Below, one piece after another: positions 6,793 to 16,028 of a DNA stretch of 36,657 nt (the first letter of the stretch is position 1; each line of letters opens with the position of its first letter). A model generated the notes under the pieces. It was not told the DNA's origin and did no database searches. It saw only the letters and a program-made list of their open reading frames with translations. The stretch comes from Streptomyces albospinus (GTDB lineage Bacteria; Actinomycetota; Actinomycetes; Streptomycetales; Streptomycetaceae), in contig NZ_BMRP01000001.1 in NCBI RefSeq assembly GCF_014648695.1, positions 100,883 through 137,539 on the forward strand. The letters are read 5' to 3'. Made by a program: the position numbers and the translations under genes.

Positions 6793-9141
6793 ATGACCGA
6801 CCACGTCAGCTCAGGCCGCGCGGCGTGCCGGCGGCGCCGTTATGCCGCGCTCATCGCGGCGGGAGTGCTGCTGCCGATGCCGGCGCTGGCCGGATGCAGT
6901 GAGAACGACACCGCGGCGTCCGTCTCCGAGTCCCAGGACATCGCGCCGGCACCGCGCGGGCTGCTGAAGGACGGCGGCACCGTGCGCTGGGCGATCGACG
7001 CGGCGCCCGGCACCTTCAACGCCTTCCAGAGCGACGCCGACGCCACCACCGCCCGCATCACCGGCGCCGTGCTGCCCAGCCTGTTCACCATCGACGCCAA
7101 CGGCCGTCCGCAGCGCAACGCCGACTACCTCGACGCCGCGGACGTCAGCGCCCGCGAACCCAAGCAGGTCGTCACCTACCACCTCAACCCCAAGGCGCAG
7201 TGGAGCGACGGGCGGCCCGTCGAGGCCGCCGACTTCCTCGCCCAGTGGAAGGCACTGCGCGGCAGCGACAACGCGTACTGGACCGCCCGCAACGCCGGGT
7301 ACGACCGCATCGCCAAGGTCGAGGCGGGCGCCGAACCGCACCAGGTCAAGGTCACCTTCGCCCGGCCGTACGCCGACTGGCAGTCGCTCTTCACCCCGCT
7401 GTACCCGAAGGGCGTGATGGGCAGCCCGCACGCCTTCAACGACAAGACGCGGGAGCAACTGGCCGTCGGGGCAGGCCCGTTCAGCGTGCAGAAGCAGGAC
7501 GCCGACCGCGGCTCCGTGACGCTCGTACGGAACCCGAAGTGGTGGGGCGACGCGGCCAAGCTCGACCGGGTGGTGCTGGAGGCGCTGCCCCGCGACAAGC
7601 GGGTGGCGGCGCTGTCGGCCGGGACCGTCGACGTCGCCGCGGTCGACCGGGCCGCCGCGCAGCGGGTCGCCGAGGCCGGCGGGAGCGGTGACGCCAAGGG
7701 GGCCGACGCCAAGGCCGCGGCCCCGGACCGGGCGGCCGGGCTGCGCGCCTACACCGTCCACAAGGCCCTGGAGCCCGCCTACACCCAGCTCGCCCTGAAC
7801 GGCGGCGCCGGGCCGCTCTCCGACGACCGGGTGCGCCGCGCGGTGGCCCGCGCCATCGACCGGCAGGCGCTCGCCGACACCGTCCTCAAGCCGCTGGACC
7901 TGCCGTCCAGACCGCTCGGCAGCCATCTGCTGATGGCCGGGCAGCACGGCTACGAGGACCACAGCGACGCGCTCGGCGATGCCGACCCGGCGGCGGCCAG
8001 GAAGCTGCTCGCCGACGCCGGCTGGAAGCCGGCGGGCGGCAGCGATCCGGAGCGGGCGGGGGAGAAGGCCGGCGCCGGCCGGGCGGTGCCGCCGGACGTG
8101 GCGGCCGACGGGAGCGACCAGGGCCACCGGAGCGAGTCCAAGGTGGACCGGCCTCGGACCGGGGCCTCCGCCGACCGGTCCGGCGACGCCTGGTCGGACG
8201 GCCGCAACTCGGCGCACGCCGGCCGCGCCCCCGGCCACGGCTCCGCCGCCGGGCGCGGCGTCGAGGAGAGCGGCGACCGCCCGGCCCCCGCCGACGCCCC
8301 GCTGTCCTTCACCGGGGCGGTCGGCTCCGAGGTCCAGCAGGCCGCGCTGCTGCGGCAGAGCGCCGCGTTCTACAAGGAGGGGGCGGCCGCGGAGAAGGCG
8401 GCGGCGGCCGGGGACACCGGCTCCGCGGCGTACGCGAAGTACAAGCGCTACAAGAAGCGGGCCGCGCAGGCGCTGGGCGCCGCCGAGCTGATCGAGGCCG
8501 GGCAGGAGCCCCAGCTGCCCGGCTCCGCCGGCCACGCTGCGGCCCGGCAGATGAGCGTCGAGCGCTCCCCGGAGGCGGCGGCAGCCGGCCGGGCGGACCG
8601 GGCGCCGGTGCTGCGCAAGGACGGCCGGCCGCTCACGCTGCGCTTCGTCCTGCCCGACGGGGCCGGGTCCGAGCAGCTGCGCACGGTGGGCCGGCGGATC
8701 GCCGGGATGCTCGACAAGATCGGCGTGCAGACCTCGATCCAGCGGGTCCCGGACACCAGCTACTTCCAGGACCACATCGCCTCCGGCGACTACGACCTGG
8801 CCCTCTACTCCTGGCCCGGCACCGCCTTCCCGGCGACCGACGCCCGGCCGATCTTCGCCAAGCCGCAGCCCGCACCGGACGGCTCGCTGACCGTCGAGCA
8901 GAACTACACCCGGGTCGGCACCGACCACATCGACCAGCTTTTCGACCAGGCCGCCTCCGAGCTGGACGCGGACGCCGCGCGCACCCTGGTCGAGCAGGCC
9001 GACGCCCGGATCTGGGCCGCCGCCGGGTCGATTCCGCTGTACCAGCGGCCGGAGCTGGTGGCCACCAGGAAGTCGCTCGCCAACATCGGCGCGTTCGGCT
9101 TCGCCTCCCCCCGCTTCCAGGACATCGGCTACAAGAAGTAA
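6793..9141 (+). CDS. Orphan family-5 solute-binding lipoprotein (peptide type) with a large insertion
   Basis: The 782-residue protein starts with an arginine-rich signal peptide and lipobox LAGC with Cys35 as the lipidated residue, so it is anchored outside the membrane. The body is an extracellular solute-binding domain of the OppA/DppA family: KQVVTYHLNPKAQWSDGRPV near residue 120 and the later LRFVLPDG and YTRVGTDHIDQLFDQA segments are typical. Family members are usually 520-600 residues. The extra length is an insertion of about 190 residues (about 415-605) rich in Ala, Gly, Arg, Asp and Ser. The ATG at 6793 is preceded by an excellent GGAGGT at 6779. No permease or ATPase adjoins it, and a hairpin follows the stop, so it seems monocistronic. 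It may feed one of the two transporters nearby or act as a sensor. Confidence 0.9.
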   Translation: MTDHVSSGRAACRRRRYAALIAAGVLLPMPALAGCSENDTAASVSESQDIAPAPRGLLKDGGTVRWAIDAAPGTFNAFQSDADATTARITGAVLPSLFTIDANGRPQRNADYLDAADVSAREPKQVVTYHLNPKAQWSDGRPVEAADFLAQWKALRGSDNAYWTARNAGYDRIAKVEAGAEPHQVKVTFARPYADWQSLFTPLYPKGVMGSPHAFNDKTREQLAVGAGPFSVQKQDADRGSVTLVRNPKWWGDAAKLDRVVLEALPRDKRVAALSAGTVDVAAVDRAAAQRVAEAGGSGDAKGADAKAAAPDRAAGLRAYTVHKALEPAYTQLALNGGAGPLSDDRVRRAVARAIDRQALADTVLKPLDLPSRPLGSHLLMAGQHGYEDHSDALGDADPAAARKLLADAGWKPAGGSDPERAGEKAGAGRAVPPDVAADGSDQGHRSESKVDRPRTGASADRSGDAWSDGRNSAHAGRAPGHGSAAGRGVEESGDRPAPADAPLSFTGAVGSEVQQAALLRQSAAFYKEGAAAEKAAAAGDTGSAAYAKYKRYKKRAAQALGAAELIEAGQEPQLPGSAGHAAARQMSVERSPEAAAAGRADRAPVLRKDGRPLTLRFVLPDGAGSEQLRTVGRRIAGMLDKIGVQTSIQRVPDTSYFQDHIASGDYDLALYSWPGTAFPATDARPIFAKPQPAPDGSLTVEQNYTRVGTDHIDQLFDQAASELDADAARTLVEQADARIWAAAGSIPLYQRPELVATRKSLANIGAFGFASPRFQDIGYKK

Positions 9142-9193
9142 AGGCCACACCAGAGGTAACAACCGGTAAGAAACCGCAGGTCAGAGGTGCTGT

Positions 9194-9232
9194 GTACGGG
9201 CTGGGGCGGCCTTTTCCGCCGCAGCCCCGTAC
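9194..9232 (+). terminator. Hairpin after the orphan binding-protein gene
   Basis: GTACGGG on the left pairs with CCCCGTAC on the right, continuing into GGCGG/CCGCC around a CCTTTT-containing loop, with one bulge and one mismatch. It lies about 50 bases after the stop at 9141 and before typA. No clear T-run follows. Confidence 0.5.
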
Positions 9233-9270
9233 CATGGGGTGAGGCCGTGGCGTCGTTATGCCCGGCGGGC

Positions 9271-9292
9271 GCGCGTACCGGACCGTACGCGC
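9271..9292 (+). promoter_or_regulatory. Inverted repeat in the typA leader
   Basis: GCGCGTAC (9271-9278) and GTACGCGC (9285-9292) are perfect eight-base arms around a six-base loop, 34 bases before the typA start codon. It could be an operator or a leader-RNA hairpin close to the ribosome site. Confidence 0.35.
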
Positions 9293-9325
9293 CGCCACCC
9301 ACGATTCCGGGAGAAGCGCCGCAAT

Positions 9326-11239
9326 ATGGCCGTGTCCGCAACACGTCACGACATCCGTAACGTCGCCATCGTCGCCCACGTCGACCACGGCAAGACGACC
9401 ATCGTCGACGCCATGCTCAAGCAGGCCGGTGCCTTCGCCGCGCACCAGCTCGACTCCGTCGACGACCGCGTCATGGACTCGAACGACCTGGAGCGTGAGA
9501 AGGGCATCACGATCCTCGCCAAGAACACCGCGGTGAAGTATCACCCGAAGGACGGCGGGGACCCCATCACGATCAACATCATCGACACCCCCGGCCACGC
9601 CGACTTCGGTGGCGAGGTCGAGCGCGGTCTGTCGATGGTGGACGCGGTCGTGCTGCTGGTCGACGCCTCCGAGGGCCCGCTCCCGCAGACCCGCTTCGTG
9701 CTCCGCAAGGCCCTCCAGGCCCGGATGCCGGTCATCCTGTGCATCAACAAGACCGACCGCCCGGACTCCCGGATCGACGAGGTCGTCAACGAGACCTACG
9801 ACCTCTTCCTCGACCTGGACGCAGACGAGGACCAGATCGAGTTCCCGATCGTCTACGCCTGCGGCCGTGACGGCATCGCCTCGCTGACCAAGCCGGAGGA
9901 CGGCACCGTCCCGGCGGACTCCACCAACCTGGAGCCGTTCTTCTCCACGATCCTGGAGCACGTCCCGGCCCCGAGGTACGAGGAGGACGCGCCGCTCCAG
10001 GCCCACGTCACCAACCTCGACGCGGACAACTTCCTCGGCCGTATCGCGCTGCTCCGCGTCGAGCAGGGCGAGCTCCAGAAGGGCCAGACCGTCGCCTGGA
10101 TCAAGCGCGACGGCACCACCTCCAACGTCCGCATCACCGAGCTGATGATGACCGAGGCGCTCACCCGCAAGCCCGCCGAGAAGGCCGGCCCCGGCGACAT
10201 CTGCGCGGTCGCCGGTATCCCGGACATCATGATCGGCGAGACGCTGGCCGACCCGGAGAACCCGATCGCGCTGCCGCTGATCACCGTCGACGAGCCGGCG
10301 ATCTCCATGACCATCGGCACCAACACCTCGCCGCTGGTCGGCCGTGGCGGTACCGGCAAGGGCGCGGAGGCCAAGGCCGCGGTCAAGGACCGCAAGGTCA
10401 CCGCCCGCCAGGTCAAGGACCGCCTGGAGCGCGAGCTGATCGGTAACGTCTCGCTGCGCGTCCTGGACACCGAGCGCCCCGACGCCTGGGAGGTGCAGGG
10501 CCGCGGTGAGCTGGCGCTGGCCATCCTGGTCGAGCAGATGCGCCGCGAGGGCTTCGAGATGACCATCGGCAAGCCGCAGGTCGTCACCAAGGAGGTCGAC
10601 GGCAAGACCTACGAGCCGGTCGAGCGCATCACGATCGACGTGCCCGAGGAGCACATGGGCGCCGTCACCCAGCTGATGGGCACCCGCAAGGGCCGGATGG
10701 ACAACATGTCCAACCACGGCTCCGGCTGGGTCCGCATGGAGTTCGTCGTGCCGTCCCGCGGTCTGATCGGCTTCCGTACGGAGTTCCTGACCAACACCCG
10801 CGGCACGGGCATCGCGCACTCCATCCACGAGGGCCACGAGCCGTGGTTCGGCCAGCTCCAGACCCGTAACAACGGCTCGCTGGTCGCCGACCGCTCCGGT
10901 TCCGTCACCGCCTTCGCGATGACCAACCTCCAGGAGCGCGGTGTGCTCTTCACCGACCCGGGCACCGAGGTGTACGAGGGCATGATCGTCGGTGAGAACT
11001 CCCGCTCCGACGACATGGACGTCAACATCACCAAGGAGAAGAAGCTCACCAACATGCGCTCCTCCTCGGCCGACTCGTTCGAGGCGATCGTCCCGCCGCG
11101 CAAGCTCTCCCTGGAGCAGTCGCTGGAGTTCTGCCGCGACGACGAGTGCGTCGAGGTCACCCCGGAGGCGGTCCGCATCCGCAAGGTCGTCCTCGACCAG
11201 AAGGAGCGCGGTCGCGCGGCGTCCCGCGCCAAGCGGTAA
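9326..11239 (+). CDS. typA: Ribosome-associated translational GTPase TypA/BipA
   Basis: The 637-residue protein belongs to the EF-G-like translational GTPases. The P-loop AHVDHGKTT is at residues 17-25, followed by REKGITI (switch I), [16 protein letters not shown] (switch II) and NKTDRPD for guanine recognition. EF-G-like domains II, III and V follow, then the TypA-specific C-terminal domain near [14 protein letters not shown]. TypA binds the ribosome and is needed for ribosome assembly or stress adaptation in other bacteria. I chose the ATG at 9326, with GGGAGAA about 10 bases upstream; an upstream in-frame start at 9239 would add arginine-rich residues not seen in the family. It is a single-gene unit closed by the terminator at 11256. 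Confidence 0.96.
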   Translation: MAVSATRHDIRNVAIVAHVDHGKTTIVDAMLKQAGAFAAHQLDSVDDRVMDSNDLEREKGITILAKNTAVKYHPKDGGDPITINIIDTPGHADFGGEVERGLSMVDAVVLLVDASEGPLPQTRFVLRKALQARMPVILCINKTDRPDSRIDEVVNETYDLFLDLDADEDQIEFPIVYACGRDGIASLTKPEDGTVPADSTNLEPFFSTILEHVPAPRYEEDAPLQAHVTNLDADNFLGRIALLRVEQGELQKGQTVAWIKRDGTTSNVRITELMMTEALTRKPAEKAGPGDICAVAGIPDIMIGETLADPENPIALPLITVDEPAISMTIGTNTSPLVGRGGTGKGAEAKAAVKDRKVTARQVKDRLERELIGNVSLRVLDTERPDAWEVQGRGELALAILVEQMRREGFEMTIGKPQVVTKEVDGKTYEPVERITIDVPEEHMGAVTQLMGTRKGRMDNMSNHGSGWVRMEFVVPSRGLIGFRTEFLTNTRGTGIAHSIHEGHEPWFGQLQTRNNGSLVADRSGSVTAFAMTNLQERGVLFTDPGTEVYEGMIVGENSRSDDMDVNITKEKKLTNMRSSSADSFEAIVPPRKLSLEQSLEFCRDDECVEVTPEAVRIRKVVLDQKERGRAASRAKR

Positions 11240-11255
11240 TCGCCACTGACGCGTT

Positions 11256-11293
11256 GAAGCGCCCCGCCGGACTTCGGTCCGGCGGGGCGCTTC
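11256..11293 (+). terminator. Strong intrinsic terminator after typA
   Basis: A perfect 17-bp stem (11256-11272 with 11277-11293) closes a TTCG loop, 17 bases after the typA stop. UUCG loops are exceptionally stable. The following bases are CGTCATCC, so there is no long T-tract, as usual in Streptomyces. Confidence 0.9.
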
Positions 11294-11377
11294 CGTCATC
11301 CGGGCGGTTTCTCGGGATTTCGGAGCAGCGGCGGTCGGCTCCGGAGTGCGATACGTGCTGGTTTGGGCTCTGATGTG

Positions 11378-11407
11378 GGCTACGTGTGGTCCCTGTGGCT
11401 ACGTGTG
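11378..11407 (+). promoter_or_regulatory. Direct repeats GGCTACGTGTG upstream of the oligopeptide operon
   Basis: The 11-mer GGCTACGTGTG occurs at 11378-11388 and 11397-11407, 19 bases apart start to start. A third TACGTG lies at 11352-11357. The pair ends 29 bases before the binding-protein ATG. It is a likely regulator-binding site, or part of the promoter or leader. Confidence 0.4.
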
Positions 11408-11436
11408 ACCCCGGAGTCCGGACCAAAGGAGACGCC

Positions 11437-13059
11437 ATGCGCAGAGCCGTGCGCGCGAAGTGGGCCGTATGCGCTGGAGCCGTCGCCCTGGCGGCCACGG
11501 GCTGCGGGGGCGGGGGCGGGGGCACGGACACCTCCGGGGTGGTGAGCTCCTCCTGGGGGGACCCGCAGAACCCGCTGGAGCCGGCGAACACCAATGAGGT
11601 GCAGGGCGGCAAGGTCCTGGAAATGCTGATGCGCGGGCTCAAGCGCTACAACCCGAAGACCGGGGCCGCGGAGAACGTCATCGCCGACCGGATCGAGACG
11701 AAGGACGCACAGAACTACACGGTGACGCTGAAGCCCGGCTGGACCTTCAGCAACGGCGAGAAGGTCACCGCGAAGTCGTTCGTGGACGCCTGGAATTACG
11801 GGGCGCTGCTGGACAACAAGCAGAAGAACGCGGCGTTCTTCCAGTACATCGACGGCTACGACCGGGTCCATCCGGACCATGGCACGGCCACCGCCAAGAC
11901 CCTGTCCGGGCTGGCGGTGAAGGACGACAAGACCTTCACCGTCAAGCTCAACCAGAAGTTCTCCAGCTGGCCGGACACCCTGGGCTATTCGGCGTTCATG
12001 CCGCTGCCGCAGGCGTTCTTCCAGCAGCACGACGCATGGCTGAAGAAGCCGATCGGCAACGGCCCGTACCTGGTGGATTCGTACACCAAGGGCACCGTGC
12101 TGAAGATGCGGAAGTGGAAGAAGTACCCGGGTTCGGACCCGGCGCGGAACGGCGGGATCGATCTGCGGGTCTACACCGACAACAACACCGCCTACACCGA
12201 TCTCCAGGCGGGCAATCTCGACCTGGTGGACGACATTCCCGCCGCACAGCTCAAGAACGTGAAGAAGGACCTGGGGAACCGGTACATCAATCAGCCGGCC
12301 GGGATCATCCAGACCATCACCTTCCCCATGTACGACCCGAAATGGGGCCGGCCGGGGATGGAGAAGGTGCGCCGCGGCATCTCGATGGCGATCGACCGGC
12401 AGCAGATCACCAAGGAGATCTTCCAGAACACCCGGACACCGGCGAGCGACTGGACCTCACCGGTGCTGGGCGTCCAAGGCGGCTTCAAGGAAGGGCTGTG
12501 CGGCGACGCCTGCGTGTTCGACGCGGTCAAGGCACGGCAGCTCATCCAGGAGGGCGGCGGCCTGCCCGGCGGCCGGATGACCATCACGTACAACGCGGAC
12601 ACCGGCTCGCACAAGGACTGGGTCGACGCGGTGTGCAACAGCATCAACAAGACGTTGGGGAACGACAAGGCGTGCGTCGGGGACCCGGTCGGGACCTTCG
12701 CGGACTTCCGGAACAAGATCAGCGCGAGAGCGCTGACCGGGCCGTTCCGGGCCGGCTGGCAGATGGACTACCCGCTGATCCAGAACTTCCTCCAGCCGCT
12801 GTACTACACCAACGCCTCGTCCAACGACGGGAAGTTCAGCGACCCCGGATTCGACAAACTCGTCAACGAGGCCAATGCGGCACCGGACACCCGCCAGGCC
12901 GTGCTCACGTTCCAGCAAGCGGAGAAGATCCTGGCCGAGCAGATGCCGGCCATTCCGCTGTGGTACCAGAACGGCAGCGGCGGCTATTCGGAGCGCATCA
13001 GCAATGTGTCGTTGAATCCCTTCAGCGTGCCGGTCTACAACGAGATCAAGGCCGGCTGA
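11437..13059 (+). CDS. Oligopeptide ABC transporter substrate-binding lipoprotein (OppA-like)
   Basis: This 540-residue protein has a short signal peptide and a lipobox ATGC with Cys23 as the lipidated residue, followed by a glycine-rich linker. The domain is solute-binding family 5: the LSGLAVKDDKTFTVKLNQKF segment and IGNGPYLVDSY are characteristic, and RRGISMAIDRQQI is the usual mid-protein helix. Cys residues in GLCGDACVFD and in VCNSIN/KACVGD could form disulfides in the exported domain. The ATG at 11437 is preceded by AAAGGAG at 11425-11431. It is the first gene of a five-gene operon encoding the matching permeases and ATPases, with the permease gene 29 bases downstream. The ligand is presumably oligopeptides, which sequence alone cannot confirm. 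Confidence 0.93.
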   Translation: MRRAVRAKWAVCAGAVALAATGCGGGGGGTDTSGVVSSSWGDPQNPLEPANTNEVQGGKVLEMLMRGLKRYNPKTGAAENVIADRIETKDAQNYTVTLKPGWTFSNGEKVTAKSFVDAWNYGALLDNKQKNAAFFQYIDGYDRVHPDHGTATAKTLSGLAVKDDKTFTVKLNQKFSSWPDTLGYSAFMPLPQAFFQQHDAWLKKPIGNGPYLVDSYTKGTVLKMRKWKKYPGSDPARNGGIDLRVYTDNNTAYTDLQAGNLDLVDDIPAAQLKNVKKDLGNRYINQPAGIIQTITFPMYDPKWGRPGMEKVRRGISMAIDRQQITKEIFQNTRTPASDWTSPVLGVQGGFKEGLCGDACVFDAVKARQLIQEGGGLPGGRMTITYNADTGSHKDWVDAVCNSINKTLGNDKACVGDPVGTFADFRNKISARALTGPFRAGWQMDYPLIQNFLQPLYYTNASSNDGKFSDPGFDKLVNEANAAPDTRQAVLTFQQAEKILAEQMPAIPLWYQNGSGGYSERISNVSLNPFSVPVYNEIKAG

Positions 13060-13088
13060 GCCGGTTGACCGTGAAGTGAGGCTCGCTC

Positions 13089-14012
13089 ATGGGACGTTAT
13101 GTGATCCGGCGGCTGCTCCAGATGATCCCGGTCTTCATCGGCAGTACGTTTCTGATCTTCTTCATGGTCTATGCGCTGGGCGACCCGGTCGCCGCGATGT
13201 TCGGCGACCGGGCGCCGGACCCGGCCACCGCCGCGCAGATCCGCCACGACCTCTATCTCGACCAGCCGTTGTGGAGGCAGTATCCGCACTACATGGGGCA
13301 GATCTTCCAGGGGAATTTCGGCACCGCGTTCAACGGTCAGTCGGTCACCGAGCTGATGTCCACGGCCTTTCCGGTCACCCTCCGGCTGACCATCGTCGCG
13401 ATTGTGATCGAGATGATCGTGGGCATTGTGCTGGGGGTGTTCAGCGGGCTGCGGCGCGGCCGGGGGGTGGACACCAGCGTGCTGGTCCTCACCCTCGTCG
13501 TCGTCTCGATCCCGACGTTCGTCAGCGGATATCTGCTCCAGTTCGTGTTCGGCGTGAAATGGGAATGGGCCGCGCCGACCGTTGCGACCGAGGCGCCGCT
13601 CAACCAACTCCTGCTTCCCGGGCTGGTCCTGGCGCTGGTCTCGCTGGCCTATGTCACCCGGCTGACCCGGACCTCGATCGCGGAGAACGCCCGCGCCGAC
13701 TACGTCCGCACGGCCATCGCCAAGGGCCTGCCCCGGCGCCGGGTCATCACCCGCCATCTGCTGCGGAATTCGCTGATCCCGGTCGTCACCTTCATCGGCA
13801 CCGACATCGGCGCGCTGATGGGCGGCGCCATCGTCACCGAGCGCATCTTCAACATCCACGGCGTCGGCTACCAGCTCTACCAGGGCATCCTCCGGCAGAA
13901 CTCGCCGACGGTGGTGGGCTTCGTGACGATCCTGGTGCTGGTGTTCCTGATCGCCAACCTGCTGGTCGACCTGCTGTACGCCGTCCTCGACCCGAGGATC
14001 CGCTATGCCTGA
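13089..14012 (+). CDS. Oligopeptide ABC transporter permease (OppB/DppB-like)
   Basis: The protein has 307 residues and about six membrane helices, beginning with the family start MGRYVIRRLLQMIPVF. An N-terminal OppB-type domain with GDPVAAMFGDRAPDP is followed by the binding-protein-dependent transport domain. The EAA-type loop that contacts the ATPase is ADYVRTAIAKGLPRRRVI near residues 200-217. The C-terminal DLLYAVLDPRIRYA is typical of this subunit. It forms the channel together with the next gene product, which overlaps it by eight bases, indicating coupled translation and equal amounts of the two subunits. Confidence 0.94.
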   Translation: MGRYVIRRLLQMIPVFIGSTFLIFFMVYALGDPVAAMFGDRAPDPATAAQIRHDLYLDQPLWRQYPHYMGQIFQGNFGTAFNGQSVTELMSTAFPVTLRLTIVAIVIEMIVGIVLGVFSGLRRGRGVDTSVLVLTLVVVSIPTFVSGYLLQFVFGVKWEWAAPTVATEAPLNQLLLPGLVLALVSLAYVTRLTRTSIAENARADYVRTAIAKGLPRRRVITRHLLRNSLIPVVTFIGTDIGALMGGAIVTERIFNIHGVGYQLYQGILRQNSPTVVGFVTILVLVFLIANLLVDLLYAVLDPRIRYA

Positions 14013-14985
14013 GAGCTACGTCCCCAAGGAAGCCATCGGCCACGGCGACGGCGGGACCGCCGCCCTGGCCATGGGCGAGGCGGAATCGCTGGAGCGCGCG
14101 CCCGCCGCCGGCCGGCCACCCGGCGGCGAACCCACCGGCAAGCCCCGCAGCCTGTGGAGCGACGCCTGGCACGACCTGCGCCGCAACCCGGTCTTCGTGG
14201 TCTCCGCGCTGGTCATCGTCTTCCTCGTGGTCATCGCCATCTGGCCGCAGCTGATCGCCACCGGCAACCCGTACCGCGCCGACCTGGCCAAGGCGCAGGA
14301 GGGCGCCGCGCCCGGCCACCCCTTCGGCTACGACACCCAGGGCCGGGACGTCTACACCCGGGTCGTCTACGGCGCCCGCGCCTCCATCACCGTCGGCACC
14401 TGCGCCACCGCCGGCGCCGCCCTGCTGGGCAGCCTGCTCGGCGGGCTGGCCGGCTTCTTCGGCGGCTGGTGGGACACCTTGCTCTCCCGCCTCGCCGACA
14501 TCTTCTTCGGCATCCCGGTGCTGCTCGGCGGCCTGGTCTTCCTGTCCGTCGTCACCAGCACCACCGTCTGGCCGGTGGTCGGCTTCATCGTGCTGCTCGG
14601 CTGGCCGCAGATCGGCCGGATCGCCCGCGGCTCCGTCGTCACCGCCAAGCAGAACGACTACGTGCAGGCCGCACGGGCGCTGGGCGCGGGCAACGGGCGG
14701 ATGCTGCTGCGGCACATCGCGCCGAACGCCGTCGCCCCGGTGATCGTCGTCGCCACCATCGCGCTCGGTACGTACATCGCGCTGGAGGCCACCCTGTCCT
14801 ACCTCGGCGCGGGCCTCAAACCCCCCACCGTCTCCTGGGGCATCGACATCTCCACCGCCTCGACCTACATCCGCAACGCACCGCACATGCTGCTGTGGCC
14901 CGCGGGCGCGCTGAGCATCACGGTGCTGGCGTTCATCATGCTCGGCGACGCGGTGCGCGACGCCCTCGACCCCAAGTTGCGCTGA
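14005..14985 (+). CDS. Oligopeptide ABC transporter permease (OppC/DppC-like)
   Basis: The 326-residue protein has a hydrophilic N-terminal stretch of about 55 residues, then the OppC N-terminal domain (WHDLRRNPVFVVSALVIVF) and five more helices. The FGYDTQGRDVYTRVVYGARAS segment is diagnostic for OppC/DppC. The ATPase-contact loop is NDYVQAARALGAGNGRMLLR near residues 215-235. It ends in the characteristic LGDAVRDALDPKLR. The ATG at 14005 overlaps the preceding permease gene, and the ATPase gene begins 11 bases after the stop. Confidence 0.94.
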   Translation: MPESYVPKEAIGHGDGGTAALAMGEAESLERAPAAGRPPGGEPTGKPRSLWSDAWHDLRRNPVFVVSALVIVFLVVIAIWPQLIATGNPYRADLAKAQEGAAPGHPFGYDTQGRDVYTRVVYGARASITVGTCATAGAALLGSLLGGLAGFFGGWWDTLLSRLADIFFGIPVLLGGLVFLSVVTSTTVWPVVGFIVLLGWPQIGRIARGSVVTAKQNDYVQAARALGAGNGRMLLRHIAPNAVAPVIVVATIALGTYIALEATLSYLGAGLKPPTVSWGIDISTASTYIRNAPHMLLWPAGALSITVLAFIMLGDAVRDALDPKLR

Positions 14986-14996
14986 GGAGGCGGCAG

Positions 14997-16028
14997 ATGA
15001 CGAACGGCGGTGTGCGGCACGGCGAGCCCCTGCTGGACGTCCGGGACCTGCGGGTGGAGTTCCGCACCCGGGACGGGGTGGCCAGGGCCGTCAACGGCGT
15101 CAGCTACACCGTGGCGGCCGGGCAGACGCTGGCGGTGCTCGGCGAGTCCGGTTCCGGAAAGTCCGTCACCGCCCAGGCCGTGATGGGCATCCTCGACTCC
15201 CCGCCGGGCTTCGTGACCGGCGGCGAGATCCTCTTCCAGGGACGCGATCTGCTCAAGCTGGGCAAGGAGGAGCGGCGCAAGGTCCGCGGCGCCAGGATGG
15301 CGATGATCTTCCAGGACGCGCTGTCCTCGCTGAACCCGGTCCTCACCGTCGGCGCGCAGCTGGGGGAGATGTTCGAGGTCCACGAGGGGATGTCCCGCAA
15401 GAAGGCCCGCGGCCGGGCCGTGGAGCTGATGGAGCGGGTCGGAATCCCGGCGGCGCGGGAGCGGGTGGGGGACTATCCGCACCAGTTCTCGGGCGGGATG
15501 CGCCAGCGCATCATGATCGCGATGGCGCTGGCGCTGCGCCCCGACCTGATCATCGCCGACGAGCCGACCACGGCCCTGGACGTCACCGTGCAGGCGCAGG
15601 TGATGGATCTGCTCGCCGAGCTCCAGCGCGAGTTCACCATGGGACTCATCCTGATCACCCACGACCTGGGCGTGGTCGCCGATGTCGCCGACACCATCGC
15701 CGTGATGTACGCGGGCCGGATCGTCGAGACCGCCCCCGTCCACCAGCTCTACAAGGCGCCCGCGCACCCGTACACCCGCGGCCTGCTGGAGTCCATCCCG
15801 CGCCTGGGCCACAAGGGCCGGGAACTCTACGCGATCAAGGGCCTGCCCCCGAACCTGACCGCCATCCCACCGGGCTGCGCCTTCCACCCCCGCTGCCCGC
15901 TGGCCCGCGACATCTGCCGTACGGATCCGCCGCCGCTCTACGAGGCGGGCCCGGACCGGGCCAGCGCCTGCCACTTCTGGAGAGAGACCCTCGACGGCGG
16001 AAAGGAGATCTTCGATGGCGCCCGGTGA
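14997..16028 (+). CDS. Oligopeptide ABC transporter ATP-binding protein (OppD/DppD-like)
   Basis: This is a 343-residue ABC ATPase. Walker A is GESGSGKS near residues 48-55, the signature is FSGGMRQR, and Walker B is [13 protein letters not shown]. The C-terminal oligo_HPY extension begins about residue 240 and has the cysteine pattern [14 protein letters not shown] with a later Cys in ASACHF, which in related Dpp/Opp ATPases can bind an iron-sulfur cluster. The start is ATG at 14997 with GAGGAGG at 14984-14990, although the frame is open far upstream. It pairs with the next gene product to power uptake. Confidence 0.94.
   Translation: MTNGGVRHGEPLLDVRDLRVEFRTRDGVARAVNGVSYTVAAGQTLAVLGESGSGKSVTAQAVMGILDSPPGFVTGGEILFQGRDLLKLGKEERRKVRGARMAMIFQDALSSLNPVLTVGAQLGEMFEVHEGMSRKKARGRAVELMERVGIPAARERVGDYPHQFSGGMRQRIMIAMALALRPDLIIADEPTTALDVTVQAQVMDLLAELQREFTMGLILITHDLGVVADVADTIAVMYAGRIVETAPVHQLYKAPAHPYTRGLLESIPRLGHKGRELYAIKGLPPNLTAIPPGCAFHPRCPLARDICRTDPPPLYEAGPDRASACHFWRETLDGGKEIFDGAR

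Noticed and set aside
8633..11299. A very long open frame opposite typA and the binding-protein gene.
   Set aside because: It has no recognisable domain and mirrors the codon pattern of typA; it runs across the typA terminator and leader.
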